Origin: an uncultured bacterium
GTDB taxonomy: Bacteria; Patescibacteriota; Minisyncoccia; Phycocordibacterales; UBA1006
DNA length: 24,274 bases
Direction of reading: 5' to 3'
Assembly: GCA_903920485.1 (NCBI GenBank)
Contig: CAIXMG010000047.1
Coordinates: forward strand, 1 to 24,274
Below are positions 14,874 through 21,452 of this stretch, piece after piece. Each line of letters opens with the position of its first letter. Position 1 is the stretch's first letter. The notes under the pieces are model-generated. The model was not told the origin of the DNA. It saw nothing but the letters and a program-made list of their open reading frames with translations, and did not search any database. The translations under genes and the position numbers were made by a program.

Positions 14874-15470
14874 ATGAAGGACTTTAAAAAGGGAGGATAC
14901 AAGGGCGGAAGCCAGGGAGGCGGATTCGGCGACCGAAACTCATTCGGCAGCAAGCCGTCGTTTGGCGCACGACCGTCGTTCAAGAAGCCTTGGGAAAAGT
15001 CAGGCAGCAAGCCGTTCAACAAGGAGGACCGACAGATGTTCGACGCGACCTGCAGCAACTGCGGCAAGCCGTGCCAGGTTCCGTTCCGTCCATCAGGTGG
15101 CAAGGAGGTTTTCTGCAACGACTGCTTCTCGAAGATGAAGGGAGACGAAGGCTTCGAGCGAGGCGATCGCAACGATCGAGGAGGCGACCGTGGAGGATTC
15201 CAGGACCGCGCTCCTAAATTTGCTCCCAACGGCCAGAACATGGACGCCGTCGTCCGACAGATCCAGGTGGTCGCATCAAAGCTCGATATCCTCATCAACA
15301 TGATGAATGCCCAGGCAAAGCCAAAGGCTGACAAGCCTGCGGCATCTGCGGTTCCCGCACTGGCTGCGATCATCGAAAAGGCGGTCTCTCCTGCGAAGGC
15401 GAAACCAGCCCCTGCTGCAAAGAAGGCCGTAGTTGCCAAGAAGGCCGCAAAGAAGGTTTCAAAGAAATAA
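14874..15470 (+). CDS. CxxC-x17-CxxC zinc-ribbon protein with RG-rich and Lys/Ala-rich arms
   Basis: 198 residues. Residues 1-50 are Gly/Lys/Phe-rich low complexity. A zinc ribbon follows with Cys60, Cys63, Cys81 and Cys84 (CSNC, 17 residues, CNDC), the CxxC-x17-CxxC domain known from many CPR proteins. Residues 88-115 are Arg/Gly/Asp-rich (FERGDRNDRGGDRGG). A helix (MDAVVRQIQVVASKLDILINMM) precedes a Lys/Ala/Pro tail that resembles a histone H1-like nucleic-acid-binding arm. The parts together suggest an abundant nucleic-acid-binding or RNP protein; this is inference, with no catalytic motif. The gene stands alone between its promoter and a long terminator. Confidence 0.85.
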   Translation: MKDFKKGGYKGGSQGGGFGDRNSFGSKPSFGARPSFKKPWEKSGSKPFNKEDRQMFDATCSNCGKPCQVPFRPSGGKEVFCNDCFSKMKGDEGFERGDRNDRGGDRGGFQDRAPKFAPNGQNMDAVVRQIQVVASKLDILINMMNAQAKPKADKPAASAVPALAAIIEKAVSPAKAKPAPAAKKAVVAKKAAKKVSKK

Positions 15471-15478
15471 TCTTCAAG

Positions 15479-15529
15479 AAAAATCCCTTGCCCTCCGAAG
15501 CTTTTAGCGAAGGATGGGCGGGGATTTTT
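15479..15529 (+). terminator. Terminator of the zinc-ribbon gene
   Basis: Outer stem AAAAATCCC/GGGATTTTT enclosing GCCC/GGGC and a large loop, starting 8 nt after the stop. Confidence 0.85.
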
Positions 15530-15568
15530 CCTTGTCCAAAAAACTTAGGATTTCTTTATCATTAGGGG

Positions 15569-15574
15569 TATACT
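15569..15574 (+). promoter_or_regulatory. -10 box of the DUF3761 gene
   Basis: TATACT, 8 nt before the ATG at 15583. A weak TTAGGA lies 18 nt upstream. Confidence 0.65.
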
Positions 15575-15582
15575 CTGCGAAT

Positions 15583-15831
15583 ATGAAGAAAATACTCAAA
15601 ACAATCGCATTTGGTCTGGTGGCCCTGATGATGGTTATGGGGATCGCCCAGCCTGCACTGGCATCGCGGTCGTACTATACCAATTCGTCCCACAAGCAGG
15701 TCCATGTTCCTGTCTATCGAACGCGCGCTCCCGCTGGTTCATCGGCTGAATGTCGTGACGGATCTTATAGTTACAGCCAGCACCGACAGGGAACGTGTTC
15801 CCGCCACGGAGGAGTGGCAACGTGGTTATAG
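15583..15831 (+). CDS. Secreted DUF3761 protein
   Basis: 82 residues. Residues 1-27 form a signal peptide (basic KKILK, hydrophobic core, PALA before the cut). The mature part ends in CRDGSYSYSQHRQGTCSRHGGVATWL, the DUF3761 signature (DG-Y-S-S-HR-GTCS-HGGV-WL), with two Cys that could form a disulphide. DUF3761 has no established function that I know; it occurs in small exported proteins. The start at 15583 follows TATACT by 8 nt; an ORF start further upstream lies in the preceding terminator and is rejected. The GNAT gene starts 3 nt after the stop, so the two are likely co-transcribed. Confidence 0.85.
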   Translation: MKKILKTIAFGLVALMMVMGIAQPALASRSYYTNSSHKQVHVPVYRTRAPAGSSAECRDGSYSYSQHRQGTCSRHGGVATWL

Positions 15832-15834
15832 AAT

Positions 15835-16275
15835 ATGAATATTCGACCTCTTATAAAAGACGATCTTCCTGCGTGCGCAGCTATCCTTGAAAGGGCTTAT
15901 TCGAAAGCTCCTCACAACGAAATTTTCAAGGAGGGAAATGCGACGGCTTACCTTGAGAACAAGTTTGTTTCTTCCAAGGATTCCTCGTTCGTATCTCTTG
16001 ATGACACGGGCAAGATTACAGGTTTTATCCTGTTTAATATTTCAACATGGGCAAATGGAAAGCAGGCCGTTCTCGAGGAAATTGTTGTTGATCCGGAATA
16101 TCAAAATAAAGGCATTGGAAAATCCCTCGTGGAATACGGAGATACTTTTTTGAAAGGAAACGGCGTTTCCTCGACGATGCTGTGGGCAAAGAAAGACGAA
16201 GGTCTCATTCATTTTTACGAGAATCAGGGTTTTTCAGTAGCGGGTGACTTTGTTGTGATGTTCAAAAACGACTAG
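15835..16275 (+). CDS. GNAT family N-acetyltransferase
   Basis: 146 residues, typical for a single GNAT domain. It starts MNIRPLIKDDLPACAAI, has the beta-4 strand AVLEEIVVDPEY and the acetyl-CoA pyrophosphate loop QNKGIG (90-95; Q/R-x-x-G-x-G/A), and ends with HFYENQGFSVAG, the usual aromatic segment. It should transfer an acetyl group from acetyl-CoA to an amine; the acceptor is unknown. Three nucleotides separate it from the DUF3761 stop. A GGAGGAG at 15808-15814 is too far upstream (about 20 nt) to be a normal ribosome site, so translation probably depends on coupling. Its stop codon shares the CTAG at 16272-16275 with the convergent gene. Confidence 0.88.
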   Translation: MNIRPLIKDDLPACAAILERAYSKAPHNEIFKEGNATAYLENKFVSSKDSSFVSLDDTGKITGFILFNISTWANGKQAVLEEIVVDPEYQNKGIGKSLVEYGDTFLKGNGVSSTMLWAKKDEGLIHFYENQGFSVAGDFVVMFKND

Positions 16276-16469
16276 TGGCCCGTTTTACCTTGTACTTCGA
16301 TTTCAACTTTCTCCAACTTTCTCTCGATGCCAGTAAGCCGTTTGTCCATAGTCTCCAGCAGGGTTTCAATCTTTGAGAATTTTCCCGAGGCACCCCAAGC
16401 AAGCGCCACGATGGTGCCAAAAATTCCCAGAAGCCAAGGCCATTCGATTGTTATCAATATCTGTTGCAT
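16272..16469 (-). CDS. Miniprotein with one TM helix and a coiled coil
   Basis: 65 residues. A hydrophobic helix (WPWLLGIFGTIVALAWGA, about 10-27) is followed by a heptad-like charged helix (FSKIETLLETMDKRLTGIERKLEKVEIEV). The layout resembles small holin- or haemolysin-associated XhlA-like proteins and other membrane scaffolds, but no family can be assigned. The start at 16469 follows TGC-TACGAT by 6 nt. An alternative TTG six codons earlier overlaps this box. The stop TAG overlaps the GNAT stop TAG on the other strand. Confidence 0.65.
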   Translation of the reverse strand: MQQILITIEWPWLLGIFGTIVALAWGASGKFSKIETLLETMDKRLTGIERKLEKVEIEVQGKTGH

Positions 16470-16475
16470 ATTAAA

Positions 16476-16484
16476 ATCGTAGCA
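16476..16484 (-). promoter_or_regulatory. Extended -10 of the TM-coiled-coil gene
   Basis: Reverse-strand TGC-TACGAT, 6 nt before the ATG at 16469. Confidence 0.55.
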
Positions 16485-16530
16485 CAAGGAGATAAAGTTT
16501 CTATAAAGATATTTGCATATTTATTTCCCA

Positions 16531-16539
16531 TGCTATAAT
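16531..16539 (+). promoter_or_regulatory. Extended -10 of the Spinster-like MFS gene
   Basis: TGC-TATAAT, 6 nt before the ATG at 16546, with TTTGCA 16 nt upstream as a possible -35. Confidence 0.75.
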
Positions 16540-16545
16540 CCGCCC

Positions 16546-17778
16546 ATGTTCAAGTCCATGACCCGTGATCAGAAGGTGATGCTGCTGATCCTTACCCTCA
16601 TCAACTTGTTGAATTACCTCGATCGTCAGGTTGTGTTCCCGCTGTTCGACATGCTGAAGGTGCAGTTTCATCTGTCCGACTTCAGTCTCGGCGTTTTGGG
16701 TACGGCATTTCTTTTGGTGCAGTCACTTGCCGCATTCCCGATGGGAGTTCTTGCGGATCGGTTCAGCCGTCGTGCCGTTATCGGAGCCGGTGTCGCCTTC
16801 TGGAGCATCGCGACGTTCGCGTCGGGGCTTGCCAACAGCTTCGGCGTTCTGCTGGGGATCCGTTCGGCCGTCGGAATCGGCGAGGCAAGTTACGCGCCCG
16901 CGGCCGTTGCCATCATCAGCGACAACTTTCCGCCGGAAACGAATGCGCAGGTCCAAGGTTTCTTCAACGTGGGCATGCTGATCGGTGGAACACTCGGGGC
17001 CGTCATCGGGGGGCTGGTCGCTTTTTATACCAACAACTGGCGTCTGGCGTTTTTTATCGTCTCGATACCCGGATTCGTGTTGGCATACCTAGTGCTTCGC
17101 ATCAAGGACAAGCGGTTGGTCCATCACGAACCGAAGGTTCCCCTTACGACCCTTCTCGCCAACAAGGCGTTTTTGTGGATCATTGTAAGCGGAACGTTGG
17201 TATCGTTTGCGACCGGCGCATTCATCACGTGGGGCGTGGAATTCATCAGCCGTTACAAGGACTACAACGTGCGCGACGCGGCCCTCATTCTGGGAATCGG
17301 CATGATGATCGCCAGCACGATCGGCGTGCTGGCGGGTTCGCGTTTGGCGGACTGGCTGCACGCGAGATATGCATGGGGACGAAGCATTGTCGTGGCGCTG
17401 TCGCTGATGGTCGCGGCGCCTCTTATGTACTTCGGACTTGAAGATACCGGCAAGGCGGCCTTTCTCTTTTTCTTCTTCACGGGTGCGATTTTCCTGGCGG
17501 TCTACTTGGGCCCCGTCACAGCCGTCCTTCATGACGTCGTCCCAAAACAATTTCGCGCCTCGGCATTCGGAATCTATGCGCTGTTTATTCACCTTTTGGG
17601 CGAGGCATTCGCACCCGCCATCATCGGCATCATTTCGGATGCCCACGGTCTTCGGGCAGGGCTTGAATTCTCAACCTTCTTCGTATTCCTTTCGGGCCTC
17701 TGCTTTCTTCCGGTGGCGTTCATCATCGCCAGGAACCACCAACGTTCAAGCGGTGACGTGCTCGAGGCTGCTTCCTGA
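16546..17778 (+). CDS. MFS transporter, Spinster-like
   Basis: 410 residues with 12 predicted helices. Helix 1 carries LNYLDRQVVFPL, the loop 2-3 motif is GVLADRFSRRAVIGAG, and helix 4 reads GIGEASYAPAAVAIISDNFPPE; together these are typical of the Spinster group (lipid, lysophospholipid or sphingolipid transport in eukaryotes, mixed organic-anion substrates in bacteria). The actual substrate is unknown. ATG 16546 is chosen over upstream starts because TGC-TATAAT ends 6 nt before it. The gene at 17812 begins 33 nt after the stop, with its own -10. Confidence 0.9.
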   Translation: MFKSMTRDQKVMLLILTLINLLNYLDRQVVFPLFDMLKVQFHLSDFSLGVLGTAFLLVQSLAAFPMGVLADRFSRRAVIGAGVAFWSIATFASGLANSFGVLLGIRSAVGIGEASYAPAAVAIISDNFPPETNAQVQGFFNVGMLIGGTLGAVIGGLVAFYTNNWRLAFFIVSIPGFVLAYLVLRIKDKRLVHHEPKVPLTTLLANKAFLWIIVSGTLVSFATGAFITWGVEFISRYKDYNVRDAALILGIGMMIASTIGVLAGSRLADWLHARYAWGRSIVVALSLMVAAPLMYFGLEDTGKAAFLFFFFTGAIFLAVYLGPVTAVLHDVVPKQFRASAFGIYALFIHLLGEAFAPAIIGIISDAHGLRAGLEFSTFFVFLSGLCFLPVAFIIARNHQRSSGDVLEAAS

Positions 17779-17783
17779 TTTCG

Positions 17784-17792
17784 TGCTACACT
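17784..17792 (+). promoter_or_regulatory. Possible extended -10 for the barrel-protein gene
   Basis: TGC-TACACT with 19 nt to the ATG at 17812, which would give a leader of about 12 nt. It begins 6 nt after the MFS stop. Confidence 0.45.
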
Positions 17793-17811
17793 ACGGGCGT
17801 CATTCCTATTT

Positions 17812-18972
17812 ATGCAGAAACCATCCCCCAACAACCAGAAGCACCCCTTCAGACTTAATTTTTTCGGCAAGACCCTCGTCGGGGTCGTTTTGGTCGTGAT
17901 CGTGGGTGTGGGTTACTTCTTTTTCTCTCGTACGGGCGATGCTCAGACGGCGCCTGTTACGGTTTTCTCTGCGACGGTTGCGCAGACGGCGCCGGCACCG
18001 CAGGTGCCGGCGCTTGATATCGTGGCTTACGATGCGAAAATGCTTCAGCTCGCGAACAACCCCGTTCCGAAGGCTTCCGCTTCCAGTGCAAGTACGGCTG
18101 GCACGGCAACTTCGGCTTCGACGGCCGCGACCGCAAAGCCCCCCAAGCCAACCCTGTGGCCGGTTCATGCCGTTTATCCGAATGCCGGGGCGCTGTTACC
18201 GTTTAATCGTATCGTCGCTTTTTATGGGAATTTCTATTCAAAGGGGATGGGAATCCTCGGGCAGTATCCCCCCGATGTCGTTCTTGCGAAACTTACCGCT
18301 GACGTGCAGGCATGGCAAGCGGCCGATCCTACCACCCCGGTCATTCCTGCAATCCACTATATCGCAACAACGGCGCAAAAGTATCCAGGCGCTGACGGCA
18401 AGCACATCCTCCGAATGCCGTTCAGCCAAATCGACAAGGCGATCGCCCTTGCCAACCAGGCTCACGCGATCGTGTTCCTTGACGTTCAGCTGGGGCAGAG
18501 CAACGTGCAGACCGAGTTGCCTCTGCTTGCAAAATATCTGGCCATGCCCCAGGTTCACTTGGGACTTGATCCTGAATTTGCCATGAAGCCTGGGCAAGTT
18601 CCGGGCACCGTCGTCGGGACGATGGACGCGAAGGATATCAACTGGGCTGCGCAGTATCTTGCCAAGATCGTCCGCGACAACAACCTGCCGCCGAAGATCC
18701 TCATCGTGCACCGATTCACGCAGGACATGGTGACGAATGCGAAACTTATCACGCCACTTCCCGAAGTGCAGATCGTCATGAACATGGACGGATGGGGAAC
18801 GCCCGACCACAAGATCACAACCTACCGAAACATAATCTATCCGCAGCCGGTCCAGTTCACGGGTTTCAAGCTCTTCTACCACAATGACTTGCAAAAGCCG
18901 AGCATGCGCCTGATGACGCCTGCCGAGATCCTGAAATTGCGTCCGCAGCCGAGCTATATCCAATACCAATAA
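17812..18972 (+). CDS. Membrane-anchored extracytoplasmic protein, predicted beta/alpha barrel
   Basis: 386 residues. A basic cytoplasmic tip, one helix (TLVGVVLVVIVGVGYFFF, about 20-38) and an Ala/Ser/Thr/Pro-rich linker to about 115 precede a compact domain. That domain has FNRIVAFYGNFYSKGMGILG, VIPAIHYIATTAQ, HAIVFLDVQLGQS, VHLGLDPEFAM, PGQVPGTVVGTMDA, KILIVHRFTQDM and QIVMNMDGWG. Alternating strands ending in Asp/Glu/His are what a glycoside-hydrolase-like barrel shows. I recall a similar uncharacterised secreted family in Actinobacteria and Chloroflexi, but no function is established. The DPEF glutamate and MDGWG aspartate are candidate catalytic residues (inference). It ends at a terminator that starts in the stop codon. 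Confidence 0.82.
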   Translation: MQKPSPNNQKHPFRLNFFGKTLVGVVLVVIVGVGYFFFSRTGDAQTAPVTVFSATVAQTAPAPQVPALDIVAYDAKMLQLANNPVPKASASSASTAGTATSASTAATAKPPKPTLWPVHAVYPNAGALLPFNRIVAFYGNFYSKGMGILGQYPPDVVLAKLTADVQAWQAADPTTPVIPAIHYIATTAQKYPGADGKHILRMPFSQIDKAIALANQAHAIVFLDVQLGQSNVQTELPLLAKYLAMPQVHLGLDPEFAMKPGQVPGTVVGTMDAKDINWAAQYLAKIVRDNNLPPKILIVHRFTQDMVTNAKLITPLPEVQIVMNMDGWGTPDHKITTYRNIIYPQPVQFTGFKLFYHNDLQKPSMRLMTPAEILKLRPQPSYIQYQ

Positions 18973-18994
18973 AAATGCACGCGAGTGCGTTTTT
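18971..18994 (+). terminator. Terminator of the barrel-protein gene
   Basis: Stem AAAAATGCAC/GTGCGTTTTT (one T-G pair), GCGA loop. Confidence 0.88.
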
Positions 18995-19008
18995 ATTTCA
19001 AAAAGATG

Positions 19009-19036
19009 TTGACAGACGGTTTTTAGGGAGTAGGCT
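19009..19036 (+). promoter_or_regulatory. Promoter of the 66-residue protein gene, long-leader class
   Basis: TTGACA (19009-19014), 16-nt spacer, TAGGCT (19031-19036). The ATG is 42 nt downstream. A GGAGGG at 19038-19043 is about 35 nt from the start, too far for a ribosome site. Confidence 0.6.
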
Positions 19037-19078
19037 GGAGGGTGAGGCCTATTTCTTTAATTCATAATCTCTTTCCAT

Positions 19079-19279
19079 ATGAGAAAAATCATCCTACCCA
19101 GTACGGCTACCGTGCTTCATCTCACCTGGGGCATCACGGGATGCCATAGCCGGTTTCTCTACGATGCTATTTTTGTCGTCGTAATCCTATGGCTTGCGAC
19201 GCTGGTTCTCTCAAGATATGAACACCACCTTTTCTTTCGGGTGTTTCGTTCGCCCCAGTACTACCGACGAACCCTGTAA
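19079..19279 (+). CDS. Small single-TM protein, unknown function
   Basis: 66 residues with one membrane helix (FLYDAIFVVVILWLATLVL, about 26-44), a short N-terminal part containing His and Cys, and a basic, aromatic C-terminal tail (FRVFRSPQYYRRTL). No family is recognised. The case for a real gene rests on its own TTGACA promoter upstream, a strong terminator 15 nt downstream and the clear TM segment. It could instead mark a small RNA between the same promoter and terminator. Confidence 0.52.
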   Translation: MRKIILPSTATVLHLTWGITGCHSRFLYDAIFVVVILWLATLVLSRYEHHLFFRVFRSPQYYRRTL

Positions 19280-19294
19280 GATAAGCTCTTTTTT

Positions 19295-19319
19295 AAGGCC
19301 CACAGGGCCTTTTGTTTTT
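19295..19319 (+). terminator. Terminator of the 66-residue protein gene
   Basis: Stem AAGGCCC/GGGCCTT with ACA loop, followed by TTGTTTTT. Confidence 0.9.
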
Positions 19320-19352
19320 CCAGGATTTGATTTGCGTAAATAAAAATTGTCG

Positions 19353-19361
19353 TGGTAAAAT
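19353..19361 (+). promoter_or_regulatory. Possible extended -10 upstream of the gene at 19378
   Basis: TGG-TAAAAT, with TTGCGT 18 nt upstream. The ATG at 19360 overlaps the box, so a start at 19378 or 19384 fits better. Confidence 0.4.
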
Positions 19362-19377
19362 GAAGCTACAAAAACAT

Positions 19378-19620
19378 ATGACAATGGGCTCACCAAAAAT
19401 GAATCACGGTCCTGAACTTGGGTTTCCTATGACCCCTGATGGTTCTTTCGAATCTCCCGAACAGCGAATGGAACGCGAACGGGCAGAAATTGCCCTGGAC
19501 TGCAGGGTTCCGGTAGACGCGGTCAAAAGAACTCCACAAGGAACATGGGAAGTTCTCGGTTTCTCCCCTGAAGCCTTCAAACAAGTTTACGAGAAGGACG
19601 GGGAATACGGCAAAAATTAA
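19378..19620 (+). CDS. Small soluble protein, unknown function
   Basis: 80 residues from ATG 19378. The N-terminus is Met/Pro/Gly-rich (MGSPKMNHGPELGFPM). A charged helix follows (SPEQRMERERAEIALD), then a beta-like segment (VDAVKRTPQGTWEVLGF) and a helix (SPEAFKQVYEKDGEY). No family is recognised. Upstream in-frame starts at 19312 and 19360 lie before or inside the putative -10 box. A terminator begins 2 nt after the stop, which supports the reading frame end. Confidence 0.6.
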   Translation: MTMGSPKMNHGPELGFPMTPDGSFESPEQRMERERAEIALDCRVPVDAVKRTPQGTWEVLGFSPEAFKQVYEKDGEYGKN

Positions 19621-19621
19621 G

Positions 19622-19655
19622 TACCCGTTTGCTTACCTATAGGACGGGTATTTTT
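19622..19655 (+). terminator. Terminator of the gene at 19378
   Basis: Stem TACCCGT/ACGGGTA with a 15-nt loop, followed by TTTTTG. Confidence 0.85.
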
Positions 19656-19662
19656 GTTGCAT

Positions 19663-19687
19663 AAAAAAGAAGGCCTACGGGCCTTCT
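19663..19687 (-). terminator. Terminator of the methyltransferase gene
   Basis: Reverse-strand stem AGAAGGCC/GGCCTTCT with a 4-nt loop, followed by a T-run. It lies back to back with the preceding plus-strand terminator. Confidence 0.88.
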
Positions 19688-19704
19688 GTGAGATTGTTTC
19701 CGGG

Positions 19705-20367
19705 TTACTTTTTCTCGAGTAACAACGAATAGTTTCTGAGGACGATGCCACCTTGGAGTCCGTCCCCGTCCCAGTCGTAATGACTCAGGAGTTCGAACCC
19801 CATTTCTTCCAACCGATCGCCAAGCCGACTGAAAGAGTGAGCATACATAGCAACGTCATCGTCATCGAGGACGATGCTGTCCTTTGATTCCTGCTGATGA
19901 GCCATGACGTCAAAGCCCAGCAAGCCGCCTCTCCTAAGCATCCTGTGAGATTCCTTGAGAAGGTTCTCATAAGAACAAAGATAGGAGACGGTCATCGAAG
20001 AGATGACCGCAGATGCCGTAAATGATGAAACATGGATTGCGTCCGTTTCCAAATTCGCGAGTTGCGTGGTGACAGGAAGGCGGTGGATGCTGAAGTCTTC
20101 TTTGAGAAAATCAAGCATGCGCGATGTCCCGTCCACGGCAAAACATTCAGTAAATAAAAAGTTGTTGTAGAAGAACTTGGTAGAAGTGCCAGGACCGCAT
20201 CCCAAATCTACGAGCAGGCCTGAAAGAGAATCTCCAGGTCTTGCTTCTGCTATCAGATGATAAAGGTACTCAGAAGGATTTTCAAAAAGGCCGTTCCACC
20301 ACCGAGAGTAGATGGCAGGGATTGTCCTGTCAGAGCGGGAAAAATGATCGATACTGGATAATTTCAT
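19705..20367 (-). CDS. Class I SAM-dependent methyltransferase
   Basis: 220 residues. Motif I is LLVDLGCGPGTS (51-62), followed by an acidic strand end (CFAVDGTSRMLDFL) for the SAM ribose and a post-motif helix with SSMTVSYLCSYENLLKESHRMLRRGGLLGFDV, the usual motif II/III region of Methyltransf_11/25-type enzymes. The substrate is unknown: such proteins methylate small molecules, lipids or proteins. The N-terminal helix (PAIYSRWWNGLFENPSEYLYHLI) probably forms the substrate lid. The promoter is TTGACA-16-TAATAT on the reverse strand, giving a short A/T-rich leader of about 14 nt. It is divergent from the ZIP gene. Confidence 0.85.
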   Translation of the reverse strand: MKLSSIDHFSRSDRTIPAIYSRWWNGLFENPSEYLYHLIAEARPGDSLSGLLVDLGCGPGTSTKFFYNNFLFTECFAVDGTSRMLDFLKEDFSIHRLPVTTQLANLETDAIHVSSFTASAVISSMTVSYLCSYENLLKESHRMLRRGGLLGFDVMAHQQESKDSIVLDDDDVAMYAHSFSRLGDRLEEMGFELLSHYDWDGDGLQGGIVLRNYSLLLEKK

Positions 20368-20388
20368 ATATTAAATTTTTAGACTTTG

Positions 20389-20416
20389 ATATTAACATAT
20401 ATTGTAAACATGTCAA
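20389..20416 (-). promoter_or_regulatory. Promoter of the methyltransferase gene
   Basis: Reverse-strand TTGACA (20411-20416), 16-nt spacer, TAATAT (20389-20394), 21 nt to the ATG at 20367. Confidence 0.72.
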
Positions 20417-20457
20417 TATCTCTCCTTCCCATATTTTTTCAAGCCGAATTTTTCATG

Positions 20458-20463
20458 TATACT
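20458..20463 (+). promoter_or_regulatory. -10 box of the ZIP transporter gene
   Basis: TATACT, 6 nt before the ATG at 20470. Confidence 0.65.
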
Positions 20464-20469
20464 ACTCCC

Positions 20470-21183
20470 ATGCTTTTCATCATTGCCATCCTGGTGTGCG
20501 CCGCGACGTTGTGCGGAGGATTGTTTGCGTTGCGGTACAAGGACCGGTTGCACCTGATCCTCGGATTTTCCGCAGGAGCCGTCATGGGGGTTGCATTTTT
20601 TGACTTGATGCCCGAAGCCATTCAAACGGTCGGCCAAGGCGCTTTTCATGCCTTGGCGTATATCGCCCTGGGCTTCTCGGTTTATATGATCCTCGATCGG
20701 TTCGTCGTCGTTCATTCTCACAGCGAAGACGATCATGACCATCACAATCACAAGCGGGGAATCCTTGGCGCTGGAAGCCTTTCCATTCACAGTTTTTTGG
20801 ACGGACTGGCAATCGGTTTGGCGTTCCAGGTTTCGCACGCATTGGGTGCGGTGATCGCCGTTGCGGTACTCGCCCATGACTTTTCCGACGGCATCAACAC
20901 GGTGAACATGATCCTCAAAAACGGAGGCAGTCGGGTTCGCGCATTTCGGTTCCTGTTGATCGACGCTTTGGCTCCTGTACTGGGTATTGTCGTCACGCTC
21001 CTTTTCCATGTCCCTGAGCATATTCTGGGAATCATCCTTGCCGTCTTCGCAGGATTTTTCCTGTACATCGGCGCCAGCGACCTGCTTCCCGAAAGCCATC
21101 ACGCGCATCCGGCGGCCTGGACGACGATCAGCACACTTCTGGGAATGCTGTTTCTCTACGGCGTGATTCGCATTGCGGGATAA
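20470..21183 (+). CDS. ZIP family metal transporter
   Basis: 237 residues and about eight helices, a normal short bacterial ZIP. The metal-binding helices carry HSFLDG (107-112) and HDFSDG (136-141); the second half of the family motif usually has HE, and here it is HD. A His/Asp-rich cytoplasmic loop (HSHSEDDHDHHNH, about 82-94) sits between helices 3 and 4, as in zinc- or iron-importing ZIPs. LPESHHAH near the C-terminus adds further ligands. It should import Zn2+, Fe2+ or Mn2+. The start at 20470 follows TATACT by 6 nt; a longer frame from 20386 overlaps the promoter of the divergent methyltransferase and is rejected. Confidence 0.9.
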   Translation: MLFIIAILVCAATLCGGLFALRYKDRLHLILGFSAGAVMGVAFFDLMPEAIQTVGQGAFHALAYIALGFSVYMILDRFVVVHSHSEDDHDHHNHKRGILGAGSLSIHSFLDGLAIGLAFQVSHALGAVIAVAVLAHDFSDGINTVNMILKNGGSRVRAFRFLLIDALAPVLGIVVTLLFHVPEHILGIILAVFAGFFLYIGASDLLPESHHAHPAAWTTISTLLGMLFLYGVIRIAG

Positions 21184-21185
21184 GG

Positions 21186-21191
21186 TATACT
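21186..21191 (+). promoter_or_regulatory. -10 box of the isochorismatase-like remnant
   Basis: TATACT, 9 nt before the ATG at 21201, starting 3 nt after the ZIP stop codon. Confidence 0.55.
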
Positions 21192-21200
21192 TTGTCGCAT

Positions 21201-21452
21201 ATGACCATCAGAATTCCGAATCCGTCCCGTTCCCGCGCGTTATTCATCATCGATATCCAGCCAGGATTCGTTCTTAAGCATTCGCATATGATTCCGAACG
21301 TGGTCTCACTTATCAAGGAAGGGGGTTACGACAGGTTCGTCCTTGCCGAATTCCATGCGGATCCCGGGGATGAGTTGGCCGACCTTCGCAGGAGGGCTGC
21401 TGATCTTCGCGGGGACCGCAATTGTCATCAAGTTTGGATAAAAAATCCTTGA
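21201..21452 (+). pseudogene. Truncated isochorismatase-like hydrolase with a foreign 3' end
   Basis: 83 codons. The first half (SRALFIIDIQPGFVL, then MIPNVVSLIKEGGYDRFVLAEFHA) matches the N-terminus of the isochorismatase or cysteine-hydrolase family, including its first catalytic Asp (IIDIQ). Full-length members have about 180-220 residues and a later Lys and Cys, both absent here. After about 21360 the frame reads an Arg-rich, unfamily-like tail (LADLRRRAADLRGDRN). In the next frame the same bases encode a hydrophobic C-terminal helix (FAGGLLIFAGTAIVI) ending at a TAA at 21439-21441. The simplest reading is a deletion joining the start of one gene to the end of a membrane-protein gene. The leaderless promoter is intact, so a short product may still be made. 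Confidence 0.6.
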
